Of a stretch of 64,000 nt of DNA, positions 33,764-43,435 are shown in pieces. This DNA comes from Pseudomonadota bacterium (GTDB lineage: Bacteria > Pseudomonadota > Gammaproteobacteria > Steroidobacterales > Steroidobacteraceae). Made by a program: the position numbers and the translations under genes. The notes beneath the pieces were generated by a model. That model did no database searches and was not told the origin of the DNA. It worked only from the letters and a program-made list of their open reading frames with translations. Location: contig JADJXW010000003.1 of assembly GCA_016720075.1 (NCBI GenBank), forward strand, positions 124,001-188,000, given 5' to 3'. How positions within the stretch are numbered: the first letter of the stretch is position 1; each line of letters starts with the position of its first letter.

Positions 33764-36700
33764 CGTACATCGCCTCGACCAGCACGCCGGGCAGGTAGTA
33801 CCGCCCCAGGTACGCCGCGTTCACGCGGGTCTGGAAGCGGATGGTTTCCCCCGGACGCAGGCTGAAATACTGCAGCACGCGATCATCGCGGATATCCACG
33901 TGGTCGGCGCGGCGCGCGGTCTGCGACAGCGAACCGTCGAAGCGGTTGCGCGCCTGCGGCTCGCGCTCGCCGGTGGCATTGCTTTCGCCCGCCAGGCGTT
34001 CGTTATGGATCTCCCATCCCGACGGCACGATCTGCGTCAGCGCGATGTTGTCGATGGCCACGCTGGTGCCATTGCGAACCGTGAGGTCCACCGCAAGATC
34101 GCTGCCCTGCTTCAGTTTCGCCAGATCGACCGGGTTGCCATCGGCATCGGTGTAGCCCACCTGCAGCGACAGGCCGCTGGCGGTGGCCTGCTCCACCTGT
34201 GGCGGCGGCGTGCCGCGCACGGCCAGCGTGGCGAACAGCGGACCGCCCGAGGTGTTGCGCAGCGTGACGGGCGCCCCCGCATCCGGGAAGCCCGCGAGCG
34301 TGGCCTGGTGAACCGGCGTGCGCGCAGTGACGGCGGTCTCCTTGCCACCCACCACCTGCACGAAGCTGAACGGCCCCGCGGTGCGCGCGCCGGCCAGCTG
34401 CGACATCGCCAGCAGCGAATAGGCCACGGACTGCGTCGAGTACCAGTTCTCGGTGCCCAGCTCATCCGAGATCGCGCGGATCAGCGGTTCGGCCTTGTCG
34501 AGCTGGCCCAGCTGCACCAGTGCCTGCAGCACCAGCGCATGGTCGCGCAGCGAAGAACCAAAGGTGTAATCAGTTCGCCGGTAATCGCGCACGGCCAGCG
34601 GATCACCGGTGGCAAGCTGCTTCGCGGCATCCTGCAGCCCGGCAAGCTGGTACGCGGCCGCCAGCACCCAGCGCGCCACGGCATCCAGCTCGCGCGTTTC
34701 GCGCAGCCGGTTCATGGCGCCCACTTCCGGCTGCCCCGCGCGGGCGAGCACATACAGCCGGTAGGCCTGGTCGAGCGTACTGCCCTTGCTGGCCGTCCAC
34801 TCCTGCGCGGTGCTGCGCAGGTTGCGGATCATGCCGGCGCGCATCGACTGCGGCACCGTGAAGCCGCGCTTCTCGGCCTCGACCAGGAAGTGGCTGGCAT
34901 AGGTGCTGGCATACACCGCGTAGCCTTCCAGGGAACCTGCCGCGAAGCCGCCACTGCCACCCGGCCAGTAACTGAACCCGCCATTGGCCAGCTGGAAGAA
35001 TCGCAGCCGCTCGATGCCGCCACGGATGTTGTCCTCGATTTCCTTCGCGCGCGAATCTTCCAGCTTCACGAGCGAAGACAGGAACAGCTGCGGGAACGCC
35101 GCCGAGGTGGTCTGCTCCAGGCAGCCATGCGGATACTGGATGAGATAGCGCAGCCGGTTTTCCAGGTTCAGCGGCGGCAGCGCGGAAACTTCCAGTGTCA
35201 CGCGGTTGGTGCCGGGCAGGCCATGCGGCGCCAACTGCGTCGTCCAGCTCTCGCCATCGCCCAACAGGTGCGTCTGCACCCGGGTGCTGGGCGGATTGGC
35301 GCTGCGCACCTCGATGTCGATCTGGCTGTCGGCGCGATGGCTGCCGCTCACGGCCGTGAACTTCACGCGGCTTGTTCCCAGGCGGCCACCGGCCTTGAGC
35401 TTCAGCAGCCCCAGCTTCTCGTCGATGCGCGTGAAGGTCACTCGCGTGGAAGGATCGCCCACCACCTGGAACATGCGATCGGGCGTCACGGTGAGCGTGA
35501 CATCGCGCACCGCATCGTTCATCGCGAACACGCTGACCGGAACGGTGATCTCCTCGTTCGGCCCCACCACCCGCGGCATGGTGGGCAGGATCATCAGCGG
35601 CTGGCGCACGAACACCGACTTCTCGACCGAACCGAACGCCGCAGGCGTGCTGGCGTTGTTGCCGGCCACCACCATCACGCGCACCGCGCCTATGTAGCGC
35701 GGCAACGTGATGGCCTGTGTCTGCGTCTCGCCCGCCTTCAACTGGAAGGGCCCCAGCACCTGTGCCACCGGCGGGAAGCGCGACTGCGGCTTCTGCTCGT
35801 TGCCCGCGCCGGCTTCATCCGATCCGCCCAGCGCCAGCAGGCGTTCGAGATCGGTGCCATAGGCCCCGATCACCTGGTCGTACAGATCCCAGGTGCGAAC
35901 GCCCAGCGCCTCGCGCCGGAAGAACTCCTTGTGCAGGTCGGGCGTCTTGAATCCGGTGAGTGACAGCAGGCCTTCGTCCACCACGGCCAGCGTGTAGGTC
36001 ATCGGCTTGCCGGCGGCCTCGCGCACCTTCACCGACACCTTCGATTCCGGCCGCCATTCGTCGGCGGCCTCGAGCACCGGGCGCACATGCGTGCCCGGAT
36101 CAGCGACCTCGAGCGGAATCACGCCATACAGGCGGATGGGCCGGTCGTTGGTCTTGCCCTCATGTGGCTGCACCAGCGTCACCGCCACATAGGCATTGGG
36201 CGCCATCGCCGCTGTGATCGGCACGCTGATGCGCGTGTTCTGCGGCTTCGGGAGCACCCAGCGCGCATCCAGGATGCCACTGCCGTTCTCCACCGTGACC
36301 AGCGCGCGGCCCTGCGAGGATTCCGGCAGCTGGATCACCGCCGTTTCGCCCACCTGGTAGCTGGCCTTGTCGGTGGTCAGCGAGAGCATGCTGGCCGCGG
36401 GTCCGCTCTGCTCGCGCTGCTTGCCCGCCCACGAGGGCCAGTCGATGTAGAACACGCTGCCCGTGCAGTGCCCACCGTCTTCATCGCAGGCGCGCACCAG
36501 GTAGCGGCCCCACTGTGGATAGTTGATCCGCAGCGTCCACTGCGCGCGACCTTCTGCATTGGTGGCCACCGTGGCCTCGGCAACGCGCGTGCTCTGCTCG
36601 CGCGCCACGTACTGGGCCAGCGAGTCCTCGGTGCGGTCCCACCACCAGCGCCACTCCACCTTATAGAGAGTGACCTGCACCTTCTTCACGGCCACCGGCT

Positions 36701-39371
36701 GGCCCTGCGCAGTGAGCGTGCCGATCTCGACGATGTTGTCCTCGTCGGTGCGCAGCATGCCGCGCGCCACATCGCCCTTGGGCAGGCGCAGCCCGACGAA
36801 GCGCGAATACGGGGCGAAGGGTCGCGCCTCGTTGTTGATGCTGAAGGCGCCGCCGCGCTCGAACACGCGCGTGGCGAACAGCGCGTTCAGCATGCCGGGC
36901 GGCTGGGCCGCCAGCTCGATGTCCTTCTCGAAGCGGGCCTCGCCTTGCGCGTTGATCTCGCCTTCGAACAGATCCTGCGGCTCGCTGCGAAACTCCCGCG
37001 CCGGATCATCGAACACGTAGTCGGTGAACCGGTCGAAGCGCGTGCGCGTGGGCGTGAGCCGCAGCTTCACGTCGGCCTTGAGGCCCGCCGCCGACGCGCC
37101 GGACAGCCACTGTGACTGCACGGTGCCGCGCACGGGCCTGCCGCCCCCCAGCACGGCATCCCCCATGTCGAGCGCCACCTTGAGCCGGTTGGGCATCACG
37201 GTCTCGACCTTCAGCGACTTGCGGAAACTCACGCCGCCCAGCGTGACGCGCGCGGTCCAGTCACCGGTGGGCGCATCCTCCGCCGTGCGCACATCGAAGC
37301 GGTAGAACGCATCCACCGGCGTGGTATTGACGAGGGTCTGCACCGTGCGACCCCGCGGATCGATGAGATCCAGCGTCGCCGGATGACTTGCGGGCAGGCT
37401 CTTCTCGCGATCGCGCAGCACGAACGTGAGCAGGATGTTGTCTCCCGGTCGCCACACGCCGCGCTCGCCGTAGATCGCGCCCTTCAACCCCTTGCTGACG
37501 GTTTCGCCGCCGACATCGAAATGGCTGACCGGCAGCGCCGCGCCGCTGTTCAGCTTCAGATACCCCTTCTGCCCGCGCGTTTCGGCCACCAGCAGGAATG
37601 GCGTGCCAGTGGGCGTGAGGCTGGCCATGCCGTTGTTGTCGGTGCTGGCCTGGCCCAGCGTCTGGCCCTGGAAGTTGCGCAGCGTCACCGACACATTCGG
37701 CAGCGCCTGCGCGGTGCGCAGGTCCGTCACGCTCACAAGCAGCCGGCCGCGCTGGTCCGCCTTGGCGAGCAGGCCCAGGTTCGAGGCCAGCAGGTTGCGT
37801 TCGGCCCGCGTGCCCTCGTTGTAGGTGAAGTAGGCGGGCTTGCACGGGTTCTCGCGATCGCGCCAGCGCGCCTGGTAGTCGATCTCGCCGTTCTCGTCGG
37901 TCTCCACGCCGAACCAGTCCTCGGCGAAGTCCCAGCTCGAGGGCATGGACGTGTCGCCGTCCTCCTGGTCCTGCAGCGCGTTGTCGGCCGCCGGCGCGGC
38001 ACGCGTGGCGTCATCGCCCGCCGCCGCGCAGGCATAGGCCGAATCGGCCGGCGTGAGCTGCAGCGACAGGCGGAACATCGAGCCCGGATACTTGCGCATC
38101 AGCTCCGAGACATCGATCTCGTAGCGCTGCCAGCGACCGGTCATCGGTCCGGTGAGCGTCAGCGACTTGCGCCACAGGTAGCGACCCACGCGGCCGATCT
38201 CATCCTGGCCGCCCAATGCGTTCACCTGCAGGAACTGGGCGACGTTCTCCGGGAAGATCCGCGTGGCCACCACTCGCACGGAGCGCGCGCTCACCGCCTC
38301 GAAGGGCACGGTGAGCGTCTTGCCCTCGGGCAGGATCACGCCATTGCCGACGAAGCGCACCTGCGGCTTCTCGCTTTCCATCGTCAGCGCCTGCACCGAC
38401 TGCGCGGCGAGAGGCTTGCCGCGCACGTTGCGGATGCCGGGCTCGAGCGTGACGGTGACATCGCCCTGCAGCTGCGCCGCCGGATAGAGCGTGAGCGCAT
38501 TGCCCTCGATGCGGGTGGTAAAGGCGCCAGCGGAAAGCTGCACCAGGCCTTTCAGATCCTGCTGCTCGTCGAGCAGATCCGAGAACACGACGCGGATCTC
38601 GCGTCGACCATCGGCCTCCTGCGCGCCGGCGGAAACCACCGTGAATTCGGAAATCGCCGGCACCCTCGCCTCCAGCGAGTCGTTGCGGTCACTGCCGATG
38701 GGCTGGCCCTGGAAGTCCAGCTTCACGGCCGCGGCTTCGGCCTGGCGGGTGAGGCCCGTGAGCGAGAACTGATGCACGCGGCCATCGCTGGCATGCGACC
38801 ACACCGATGGCGGTGAGCTGCCACGGTAGTCGGCCTTCAGCATGCGCTCGACCTTCGCACCGTCTTCCGCATCGGCGGTGACGATGCGGCCGTGCAGGCT
38901 CATCAGGTCCGGACCGGATTCATCGGTCTGGAACTCTCCCAGCTCCACGTCGTACTGCGGCGTCTGCACGCGAAATGAAAACGTGTAGGGCCCGATATCA
39001 CGGGGCACACCTGCGAGCCCCTTGGCCACCAGCGTGGCCTGGTATTCCTGTCCGGGTGGCAGCTCGCGATCCGGCACCAGCACCAGTTCACGCGGACCAC
39101 GGAATTCGAGCTTGCCCGCGACGGCCGGCTGCAGCTGCAACGTGTTGGCGGGCACGGCCGCCTCACCGCCCACATCACCGGCGAAGATCACGCGGATTTC
39201 CGCATGCCGCGACACGATGCCACTGGTGTGGCCGGCGATCACGCTGGCCCAGGCATCGGCCGATCGGGCATCCAGTGCGGGTTTCTTCTGGCAGCCCGCC
39301 AGCGCGAGGACACAAAAGAGGATCAGCCCGGACGTCAGGGTCCGGGACCAGGGACGGGTGGTGAGTTGCAT
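33708..39371 (-). CDS. yfhM: Bacterial alpha-2-macroglobulin family lipoprotein
   Basis: Large periplasmic protease trap, 1887 residues. It starts at ATG 39371 with a lipobox LALAGC, then bait-region and macroglobulin domains, and the thioester motif CLEQ (Cys1417) in YPHGCLEQTT, so this is the thioester-containing type. The C-terminal alpha-helical toroid and receptor-like domain follow. The open frame extends to 39434, but the lipoprotein signal fixes the start. Known partners such as PbpC sit next to it, here overlapping. It is thought to trap proteases that breach the outer membrane. Confidence 0.96.
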   Translation of the reverse strand: MQLTTRPWSRTLTSGLILFCVLALAGCQKKPALDARSADAWASVIAGHTSGIVSRHAEIRVIFAGDVGGEAAVPANTLQLQPAVAGKLEFRGPRELVLVPDRELPPGQEYQATLVAKGLAGVPRDIGPYTFSFRVQTPQYDVELGEFQTDESGPDLMSLHGRIVTADAEDGAKVERMLKADYRGSSPPSVWSHASDGRVHQFSLTGLTRQAEAAAVKLDFQGQPIGSDRNDSLEARVPAISEFTVVSAGAQEADGRREIRVVFSDLLDEQQDLKGLVQLSAGAFTTRIEGNALTLYPAAQLQGDVTVTLEPGIRNVRGKPLAAQSVQALTMESEKPQVRFVGNGVILPEGKTLTVPFEAVSARSVRVVATRIFPENVAQFLQVNALGGQDEIGRVGRYLWRKSLTLTGPMTGRWQRYEIDVSELMRKYPGSMFRLSLQLTPADSAYACAAAGDDATRAAPAADNALQDQEDGDTSMPSSWDFAEDWFGVETDENGEIDYQARWRDRENPCKPAYFTYNEGTRAERNLLASNLGLLAKADQRGRLLVSVTDLRTAQALPNVSVTLRNFQGQTLGQASTDNNGMASLTPTGTPFLLVAETRGQKGYLKLNSGAALPVSHFDVGGETVSKGLKGAIYGERGVWRPGDNILLTFVLRDREKSLPASHPATLDLIDPRGRTVQTLVNTTPVDAFYRFDVRTAEDAPTGDWTARVTLGGVSFRKSLKVETVMPNRLKVALDMGDAVLGGGRPVRGTVQSQWLSGASAAGLKADVKLRLTPTRTRFDRFTDYVFDDPAREFRSEPQDLFEGEINAQGEARFEKDIELAAQPPGMLNALFATRVFERGGAFSINNEARPFAPYSRFVGLRLPKGDVARGMLRTDEDNIVEIGTLTAQGQPVAVKKVQVTLYKVEWRWWWDRTEDSLAQYVAREQSTRVAEATVATNAEGRAQWTLRINYPQWGRYLVRACDEDGGHCTGSVFYIDWPSWAGKQREQSGPAASMLSLTTDKASYQVGETAVIQLPESSQGRALVTVENGSGILDARWVLPKPQNTRISVPITAAMAPNAYVAVTLVQPHEGKTNDRPIRLYGVIPLEVADPGTHVRPVLEAADEWRPESKVSVKVREAAGKPMTYTLAVVDEGLLSLTGFKTPDLHKEFFRREALGVRTWDLYDQVIGAYGTDLERLLALGGSDEAGAGNEQKPQSRFPPVAQVLGPFQLKAGETQTQAITLPRYIGAVRVMVVAGNNASTPAAFGSVEKSVFVRQPLMILPTMPRVVGPNEEITVPVSVFAMNDAVRDVTLTVTPDRMFQVVGDPSTRVTFTRIDEKLGLLKLKAGGRLGTSRVKFTAVSGSHRADSQIDIEVRSANPPSTRVQTHLLGDGESWTTQLAPHGLPGTNRVTLEVSALPPLNLENRLRYLIQYPHGCLEQTTSAAFPQLFLSSLVKLEDSRAKEIEDNIRGGIERLRFFQLANGGFSYWPGGSGGFAAGSLEGYAVYASTYASHFLVEAEKRGFTVPQSMRAGMIRNLRSTAQEWTASKGSTLDQAYRLYVLARAGQPEVGAMNRLRETRELDAVARWVLAAAYQLAGLQDAAKQLATGDPLAVRDYRRTDYTFGSSLRDHALVLQALVQLGQLDKAEPLIRAISDELGTENWYSTQSVAYSLLAMSQLAGARTAGPFSFVQVVGGKETAVTARTPVHQATLAGFPDAGAPVTLRNTSGGPLFATLAVRGTPPPQVEQATASGLSLQVGYTDADGNPVDLAKLKQGSDLAVDLTVRNGTSVAIDNIALTQIVPSGWEIHNERLAGESNATGEREPQARNRFDGSLSQTARRADHVDIRDDRVLQYFSLRPGETIRFQTRVNAAYLGRYYLPGVLVEAMYDASKQAHTAGQWTEVVAQ

Positions 39372-39432
39372 AGCTGTTGCCGTGGATGGCAGGGGGATAG
39401 AATCGACTCCAATCCTACTACCAGCAGGCACC
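39372..39432. promoter_or_regulatory. Divergent promoter region, yfhM / MBL
   Basis: A 61-bp gap between divergent starts, which must hold both promoters. I see no convincing -35/-10 pair or operator in it. Confidence 0.3.
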
Positions 39433-40437
39433 ATGAATCACTGTTCACGCCGGCAAATGCTGCTGGGACTGGCCGGCGGCGCCACGCTGCTGGCAGCGAC
39501 GGGAAAGGCTGCCGAATCATCGATCGGCCCGAAACTGCTGCTGCTGGGCACGCAGGGCGGACCGAACTTCAACGCCACGCGCGGGGAAACGGCGAGCGCA
39601 GTGCTGCTCGATGGACGCATCTTCATGGTTGACTGCGGCTATGGCGCGCTGGGTGCGCTGGTGCGCGCCAACCTGAACTACCGCGACGTCGATCATGTGT
39701 TCCTCACGCACCTGCACGATGATCACGCCGCCGACCTGGTCGCGCTGCTCGGTCACCAGTGGACGGGCGGTCGGGTAACTCCCACCACGGTTCACGGCCC
39801 TGCAGGCACGCGCCGGCTGGTCGATGCGGCCATCCGCTACAACCAGGTCAACGAGGAAATCCGGCTGGTGGACGAGGCGCGCAGCGTGCGCGTGGCCTCG
39901 ATGTTCCGCTCGCACGAGGTGTCAGCCACGAACCAGCCCACGCAGGTGCTGCGCGCGGGCGATCTGACCGTGCGCGCCGTGCAGAACACGCACTACCCCG
40001 CCGCCACGCTGCGCCGCGTGTCGCACCGCTCGCTGGCGCTGCGCTTCGATGCGCGGGGCCGCAGCGTCGTGTTTTCAGGCGACACGGCCTATTCCCCGGC
40101 GCTGGTGGAACTGGCCCGCGGGGCCGACATGCTGGTCTGCGAGGCGATGCATGTGGCCGCCACCCGCCGCGGCTTCGATGAACGCGTGGCCGCGGGCGCC
40201 TATGCCGACAACCCGGAAGGCATCTGGCAGCACATCGTCGATACGCACACGCCGCTCGACGTGGCCGGCCGCATGGCGCGCGAGGCGGGCGTGGGCACGC
40301 TGGTGCTCAACCACATCATTCCGGGCGGCTGGAATCCGGAACTGGACGACGAGTTCTATCGCCGCGAGGTCGCGCGTGAATTCGCGGGGCGGATCATCGT
40401 GGGACGTGATGGCATGCTGATCGAGGACCTGAAATGA
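39433..40437 (+). CDS. Tat-signal MBL-fold hydrolase
   Basis: A 334-residue metallo-beta-lactamase fold protein of the RNase Z/arylsulfatase-like branch. Tat-like leader CSRRQMLLGLAGG, zinc motif THLHDDHAAD (HxHxDH), later His in NTHYP, an Asp in SGDTAYSP and a terminal His in LNHIIPGG. Divergent from yfhM. It ends in an ATGA overlap with a RidA gene, so the two are co-translated. Substrate unknown; sulfatase- or lactonase-like activity is possible. Confidence 0.88.
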   Translation: MNHCSRRQMLLGLAGGATLLAATGKAAESSIGPKLLLLGTQGGPNFNATRGETASAVLLDGRIFMVDCGYGALGALVRANLNYRDVDHVFLTHLHDDHAADLVALLGHQWTGGRVTPTTVHGPAGTRRLVDAAIRYNQVNEEIRLVDEARSVRVASMFRSHEVSATNQPTQVLRAGDLTVRAVQNTHYPAATLRRVSHRSLALRFDARGRSVVFSGDTAYSPALVELARGADMLVCEAMHVAATRRGFDERVAAGAYADNPEGIWQHIVDTHTPLDVAGRMAREAGVGTLVLNHIIPGGWNPELDDEFYRREVAREFAGRIIVGRDGMLIEDLK

Positions 40438-40835
40438 CGGTAAAACTGCAGAACCCTGCGGGGCTCTACGATTCCTCTCCCAACGCGTATTCGCAGGTCG
40501 CGACAGTGCCTGCCGGTCAGCGCCTGGCCTTCATCTCGGGCCAGGGCGGGGACAATCCCGATGGTTCATTTTCGCCTGATTTCGCCGCGCAGGCGGCCAG
40601 CGCCTTCCGCAACGTGGGCCTTGCCCTGGCGGCGCTCGGCGCAGGCCCGGAGAACGTGGCCAAGATCACCGTGCTGATCGTCGATCACGACATGGAAAAG
40701 CTGCGCATCATGCAGGCCGCGCAGCGCGTGCTGTTCGGCGCGCACCACCCGGCGGCCACGCTGATTCCCGTGCCCTGTCTGGCGCTGCCGCAGATGCTGA
40801 TCGAAGTCGAAGCGATCGCCGCGCTGCCGGCGTAG
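40434..40835 (+). CDS. RidA family protein
   Basis: A 133-residue Rid/YjgF/UK114-type protein with LAFISGQGG, a FRNVGLALAALGAG helix, VLIVDHD and the C-terminal HPAATLIPVPCLALPQMLIEVEA block. RidA proper hydrolyses reactive imines; the substrate Arg seen in RidA (usually in a C-terminal R-x-x motif) is not in the usual place here, so a Rid subfamily with another substrate is likely. Translationally coupled to the exported MBL enzyme. Confidence 0.88.
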   Translation: MTVKLQNPAGLYDSSPNAYSQVATVPAGQRLAFISGQGGDNPDGSFSPDFAAQAASAFRNVGLALAALGAGPENVAKITVLIVDHDMEKLRIMQAAQRVLFGAHHPAATLIPVPCLALPQMLIEVEAIAALPA

Positions 40836-40871
40836 CGCCGGCCAGCCTCCCACTCCTTCCGCACAAAAAGG

Positions 40872-40941
40872 CTCGCCGCGACTGGCGGAGAGGGTGGAAG
40901 TCGATAAGGGGACGTCTTCCACCCCTCGCCAGTCGCGGCGA
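40872..40941. terminator. Long inverted repeat between convergent genes
   Basis: Two arms of 29 and 26 bases pair almost completely (two bulged bases) around a loop of about 15 bases. The element fills the 130-bp gap between RidA (+) and the TIGR03118 gene (-). It reads the same on both strands, so it could end transcripts from both sides, although no T tract is seen. It may instead be a REP-like or MITE-like repeat; no second copy is obvious in this window. Confidence 0.65.
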
Positions 40942-40965
40942 GACAATCACCAACCCAGTCGAGTC

Positions 40966-43272
40966 CTAGGGCGCGGCACCGGCCTGGATCCACGCGCGGA
41001 TCTGGTTGATATCGGTCTGCGACAGGAAGGGTCCACCCACCGGCATCCGCGAACCGACGGTCTGCGTGCCCTCGACTTTGTGGATCACATAGCTGTTGTT
41101 GGGGTCTCCCGCCGTGACGCGCTTCAGGGCCGGCACCTCGAGGCTGGTCACGCCCACCAGTGCCGCATGGGTCGAGGCCGACGAGCTCATGTTCATGACT
41201 CCCGGCAGCGCGGCACCAGCGCCGTTGTGGCAGACCGAACACACCGGTCCGAAGATGTTCGCCTGCAGCGTTGCCAGTGACGGTGCATTGACGACCGTGA
41301 CGGACACTGCCGTGCTGGTGGTCGTATTGCCCGCGCCGTCGCGCGCCACGGCCGTCAGCTGCTGGATGCCGCTGAACGTCGCGGTGTTCCACTGCACCGT
41401 GTAGGGCGCGGTAGTCGCGGTGCCGATGACCGTGGCGCCGGCCAGGAACTGGACCTGCGACACGCCGATGTTGTCGGCTGCGGTCGCCGTGACACTGACC
41501 GTTCCGGAGACATCACCGCCCGTGGGCGCCGTGATGCTCACGGTCGGCGGCGTGGTGTCCGGCACGTTGTTCACGGTTACCGCGATGCCGGCCGACGTCG
41601 TCGAATTGCCATAGGCATCGAAGGCCACGGCTGTCAGCGTTGCCGCGCCGTTGGCCACCGAGCCGGTGGCCCAGCTCGCGCTGTAGGGCGCGGTGGTATC
41701 CGTGGCGATCTCGGTGGTGGTCGTTCCTACACGCACATTGAAGACCACGCGCGTCACGCCGATGTTGTCGGTGGCACTCGCGGTGACATCGACCGTGCCG
41801 CTGACCATGCTGGCGGCCGCGGGCGCCGTGACGGCGACGCCGGTCGGCGCGGCGATGTCCGGCGCCGTGGCGCCAAGGTCGATGCGCGCATACAGGCCGT
41901 TCACTTCACCGTTGATGCCGGCCGCGATGTACAGCACGTTGGTGGGCTGGTTGCGACCCCCATTGCCGAACCACAGGCCCCACAGGCCAGGGGCTGCGAT
42001 TGGCGCGCCCGCGGCGTTGCTGATCGCATGGATGAAGGCGCCGGTCGAGGCGTCGTAGCCATTGATCCTGCCGTCGCCGAAGTTGCCGACCAGCAGCGCG
42101 TTGCTCAGCGTGCCCCAGCTCGCTGGCGCCACCGCCACGCCCCAGGGGGCATTCAACTGTCCGCCACGCGGGATCAGGTGCTTGAGCAGATTGCCGTTCA
42201 GATCGAAGGTGTTGACGAGACCTTCACCGGCGCCCGGCAGCTCAACGTGCCCGGTGCCATCCTGCTTCGCGTAGGTCACGACCAGCACCGTGGTGCCGGC
42301 CAGCGTCAGCGTCTGGATGTTGTAGGGCGCGAAACCAACCGGCAGCGTGGGATCCGTGAAGCCGCCGGCGACCGTCACCTTGGTGAAGGTGCGATCAAAC
42401 ACGTCGATCTTGCGGTTGCGGAAATCGGCCGCGTACAGGAAGTTGGCGCCGGCATTGCTCGCGATGGCCAGGCCCTTGTAGTCCGCGCCATCGACGCTGT
42501 TGTAGGCCACGATGGCCGTGTTGGCATTGACGGTGGGCGCCCAGCCATAGAGTGAGCCGGACTCGCTGACGAACATGAACCGCGCCGACGCGGTGGTCGT
42601 GCCGTTGGTCAGCTGGAAGTCAGCGGTCGAACTGCTGGCAACGATGCCGGTGACATCGCCCGGGCCATTGGCGCCCGCGGGAATGCTCACCACCAGCGCC
42701 TGCACCAGGCCCGTGCCGTCATACAGCGTGGAGGTGCGGTCCAGGTTGTTGCTGGTCCACACCGGGCCACCGGGCAGCGCAGCCAGGCCCCAGGGATTCT
42801 TCAAGTGCACGTCGGTGCTTACCGCCGGCACTGCGCCGTCGGACACCAGCGAGCTCATCGTGTAGGCGCTGGGGATCGGCGGATCCACCTGCAGCACCAG
42901 ACCGAAGGTGGTGCTGCCGCCGGCGTTGCTGGCCGTGACGGTGTAGGTGGCCTGTGCCGTGACGGCGGTCGGCGTGCCGCTGACCGCGCCCGTGGTGGCG
43001 TTGAGGGCAATTCCCGCTGGCAGTGCGGGCGCGACCGTATAAGAGGTCACCGTGCCGGTGACGGTGGGATTGAGCGTGGTCATCGCCGTGCTGACATTGG
43101 TGGTCACCGGCGAGGTGTAGCTCAGGCCGCTGGGCGCAGGCGGGGGAGGAGGAGGCCCGCCTCCACCGTTGCCGCCGCCATCACCGCCGCCGCAGGCGGT
43201 GATGACCAGCATCGTCGCCACTGCCAGCGCTCGCGCGACCGAACGGACCTTGCTGCTGAAAACGTCCCTCAT
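40966..43272 (-). CDS. TIGR03118-type lipoprotein with Ig-like domains and a C-terminal CxxCH domain
   Basis: A 768-residue surface or periplasmic lipoprotein (lipobox ITAC, Cys about 26, then Gly- and Pro-rich linker). Order: a putative-Ig repeat; a TIGR03118 beta-propeller-like domain with NPWGLAALPGG, DYKGLAIA, PWGVAVAP and LVGNFGDGRINGYD; two Ig-like/cadherin-type repeats each with ATDNIGV; and a C-terminal domain with CSVCH (Cys678, Cys681, His682) and a SRMPVGGPFLS tail as in cytochrome-like domains of planctomycete type. Start ATG 43272 has GGGGAAAGG upstream. Role unknown; covalent haem is predicted. Confidence 0.85.
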   Translation of the reverse strand: MRDVFSSKVRSVARALAVATMLVITACGGGDGGGNGGGGPPPPPPAPSGLSYTSPVTTNVSTAMTTLNPTVTGTVTSYTVAPALPAGIALNATTGAVSGTPTAVTAQATYTVTASNAGGSTTFGLVLQVDPPIPSAYTMSSLVSDGAVPAVSTDVHLKNPWGLAALPGGPVWTSNNLDRTSTLYDGTGLVQALVVSIPAGANGPGDVTGIVASSSTADFQLTNGTTTASARFMFVSESGSLYGWAPTVNANTAIVAYNSVDGADYKGLAIASNAGANFLYAADFRNRKIDVFDRTFTKVTVAGGFTDPTLPVGFAPYNIQTLTLAGTTVLVVTYAKQDGTGHVELPGAGEGLVNTFDLNGNLLKHLIPRGGQLNAPWGVAVAPASWGTLSNALLVGNFGDGRINGYDASTGAFIHAISNAAGAPIAAPGLWGLWFGNGGRNQPTNVLYIAAGINGEVNGLYARIDLGATAPDIAAPTGVAVTAPAAASMVSGTVDVTASATDNIGVTRVVFNVRVGTTTTEIATDTTAPYSASWATGSVANGAATLTAVAFDAYGNSTTSAGIAVTVNNVPDTTPPTVSITAPTGGDVSGTVSVTATAADNIGVSQVQFLAGATVIGTATTAPYTVQWNTATFSGIQQLTAVARDGAGNTTTSTAVSVTVVNAPSLATLQANIFGPVCSVCHNGAGAALPGVMNMSSSASTHAALVGVTSLEVPALKRVTAGDPNNSYVIHKVEGTQTVGSRMPVGGPFLSQTDINQIRAWIQAGAAP

Positions 43273-43435
43273 GGCCTTTCCCCGGGTGATGCGGTGATGT
43301 GCATGCAGATGAGTGCCACGCGTCACGATTCCGGTTGCCTGTCGGGTTTCTGTTTTTTTCAATGCAACCTTTTGGCGGCGGCGCGCTACTTACCACTCAA
43401 AGTGGGCGCCACGAAGCCCGTTCGGGAGACTTGCG
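43273..43435. promoter_or_regulatory. Divergent promoter region of the haem lipoprotein and haem barrel
   Basis: A 163-bp gap between divergent genes. It holds a T-rich stretch near 43350-43357 and a short palindrome (CCACT, three bases, AGTGG) at 43393-43405. No consensus sigma-70 pair is evident. Whether the ECF sigma factor encoded 2 kb away acts here is untested. Confidence 0.4.
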
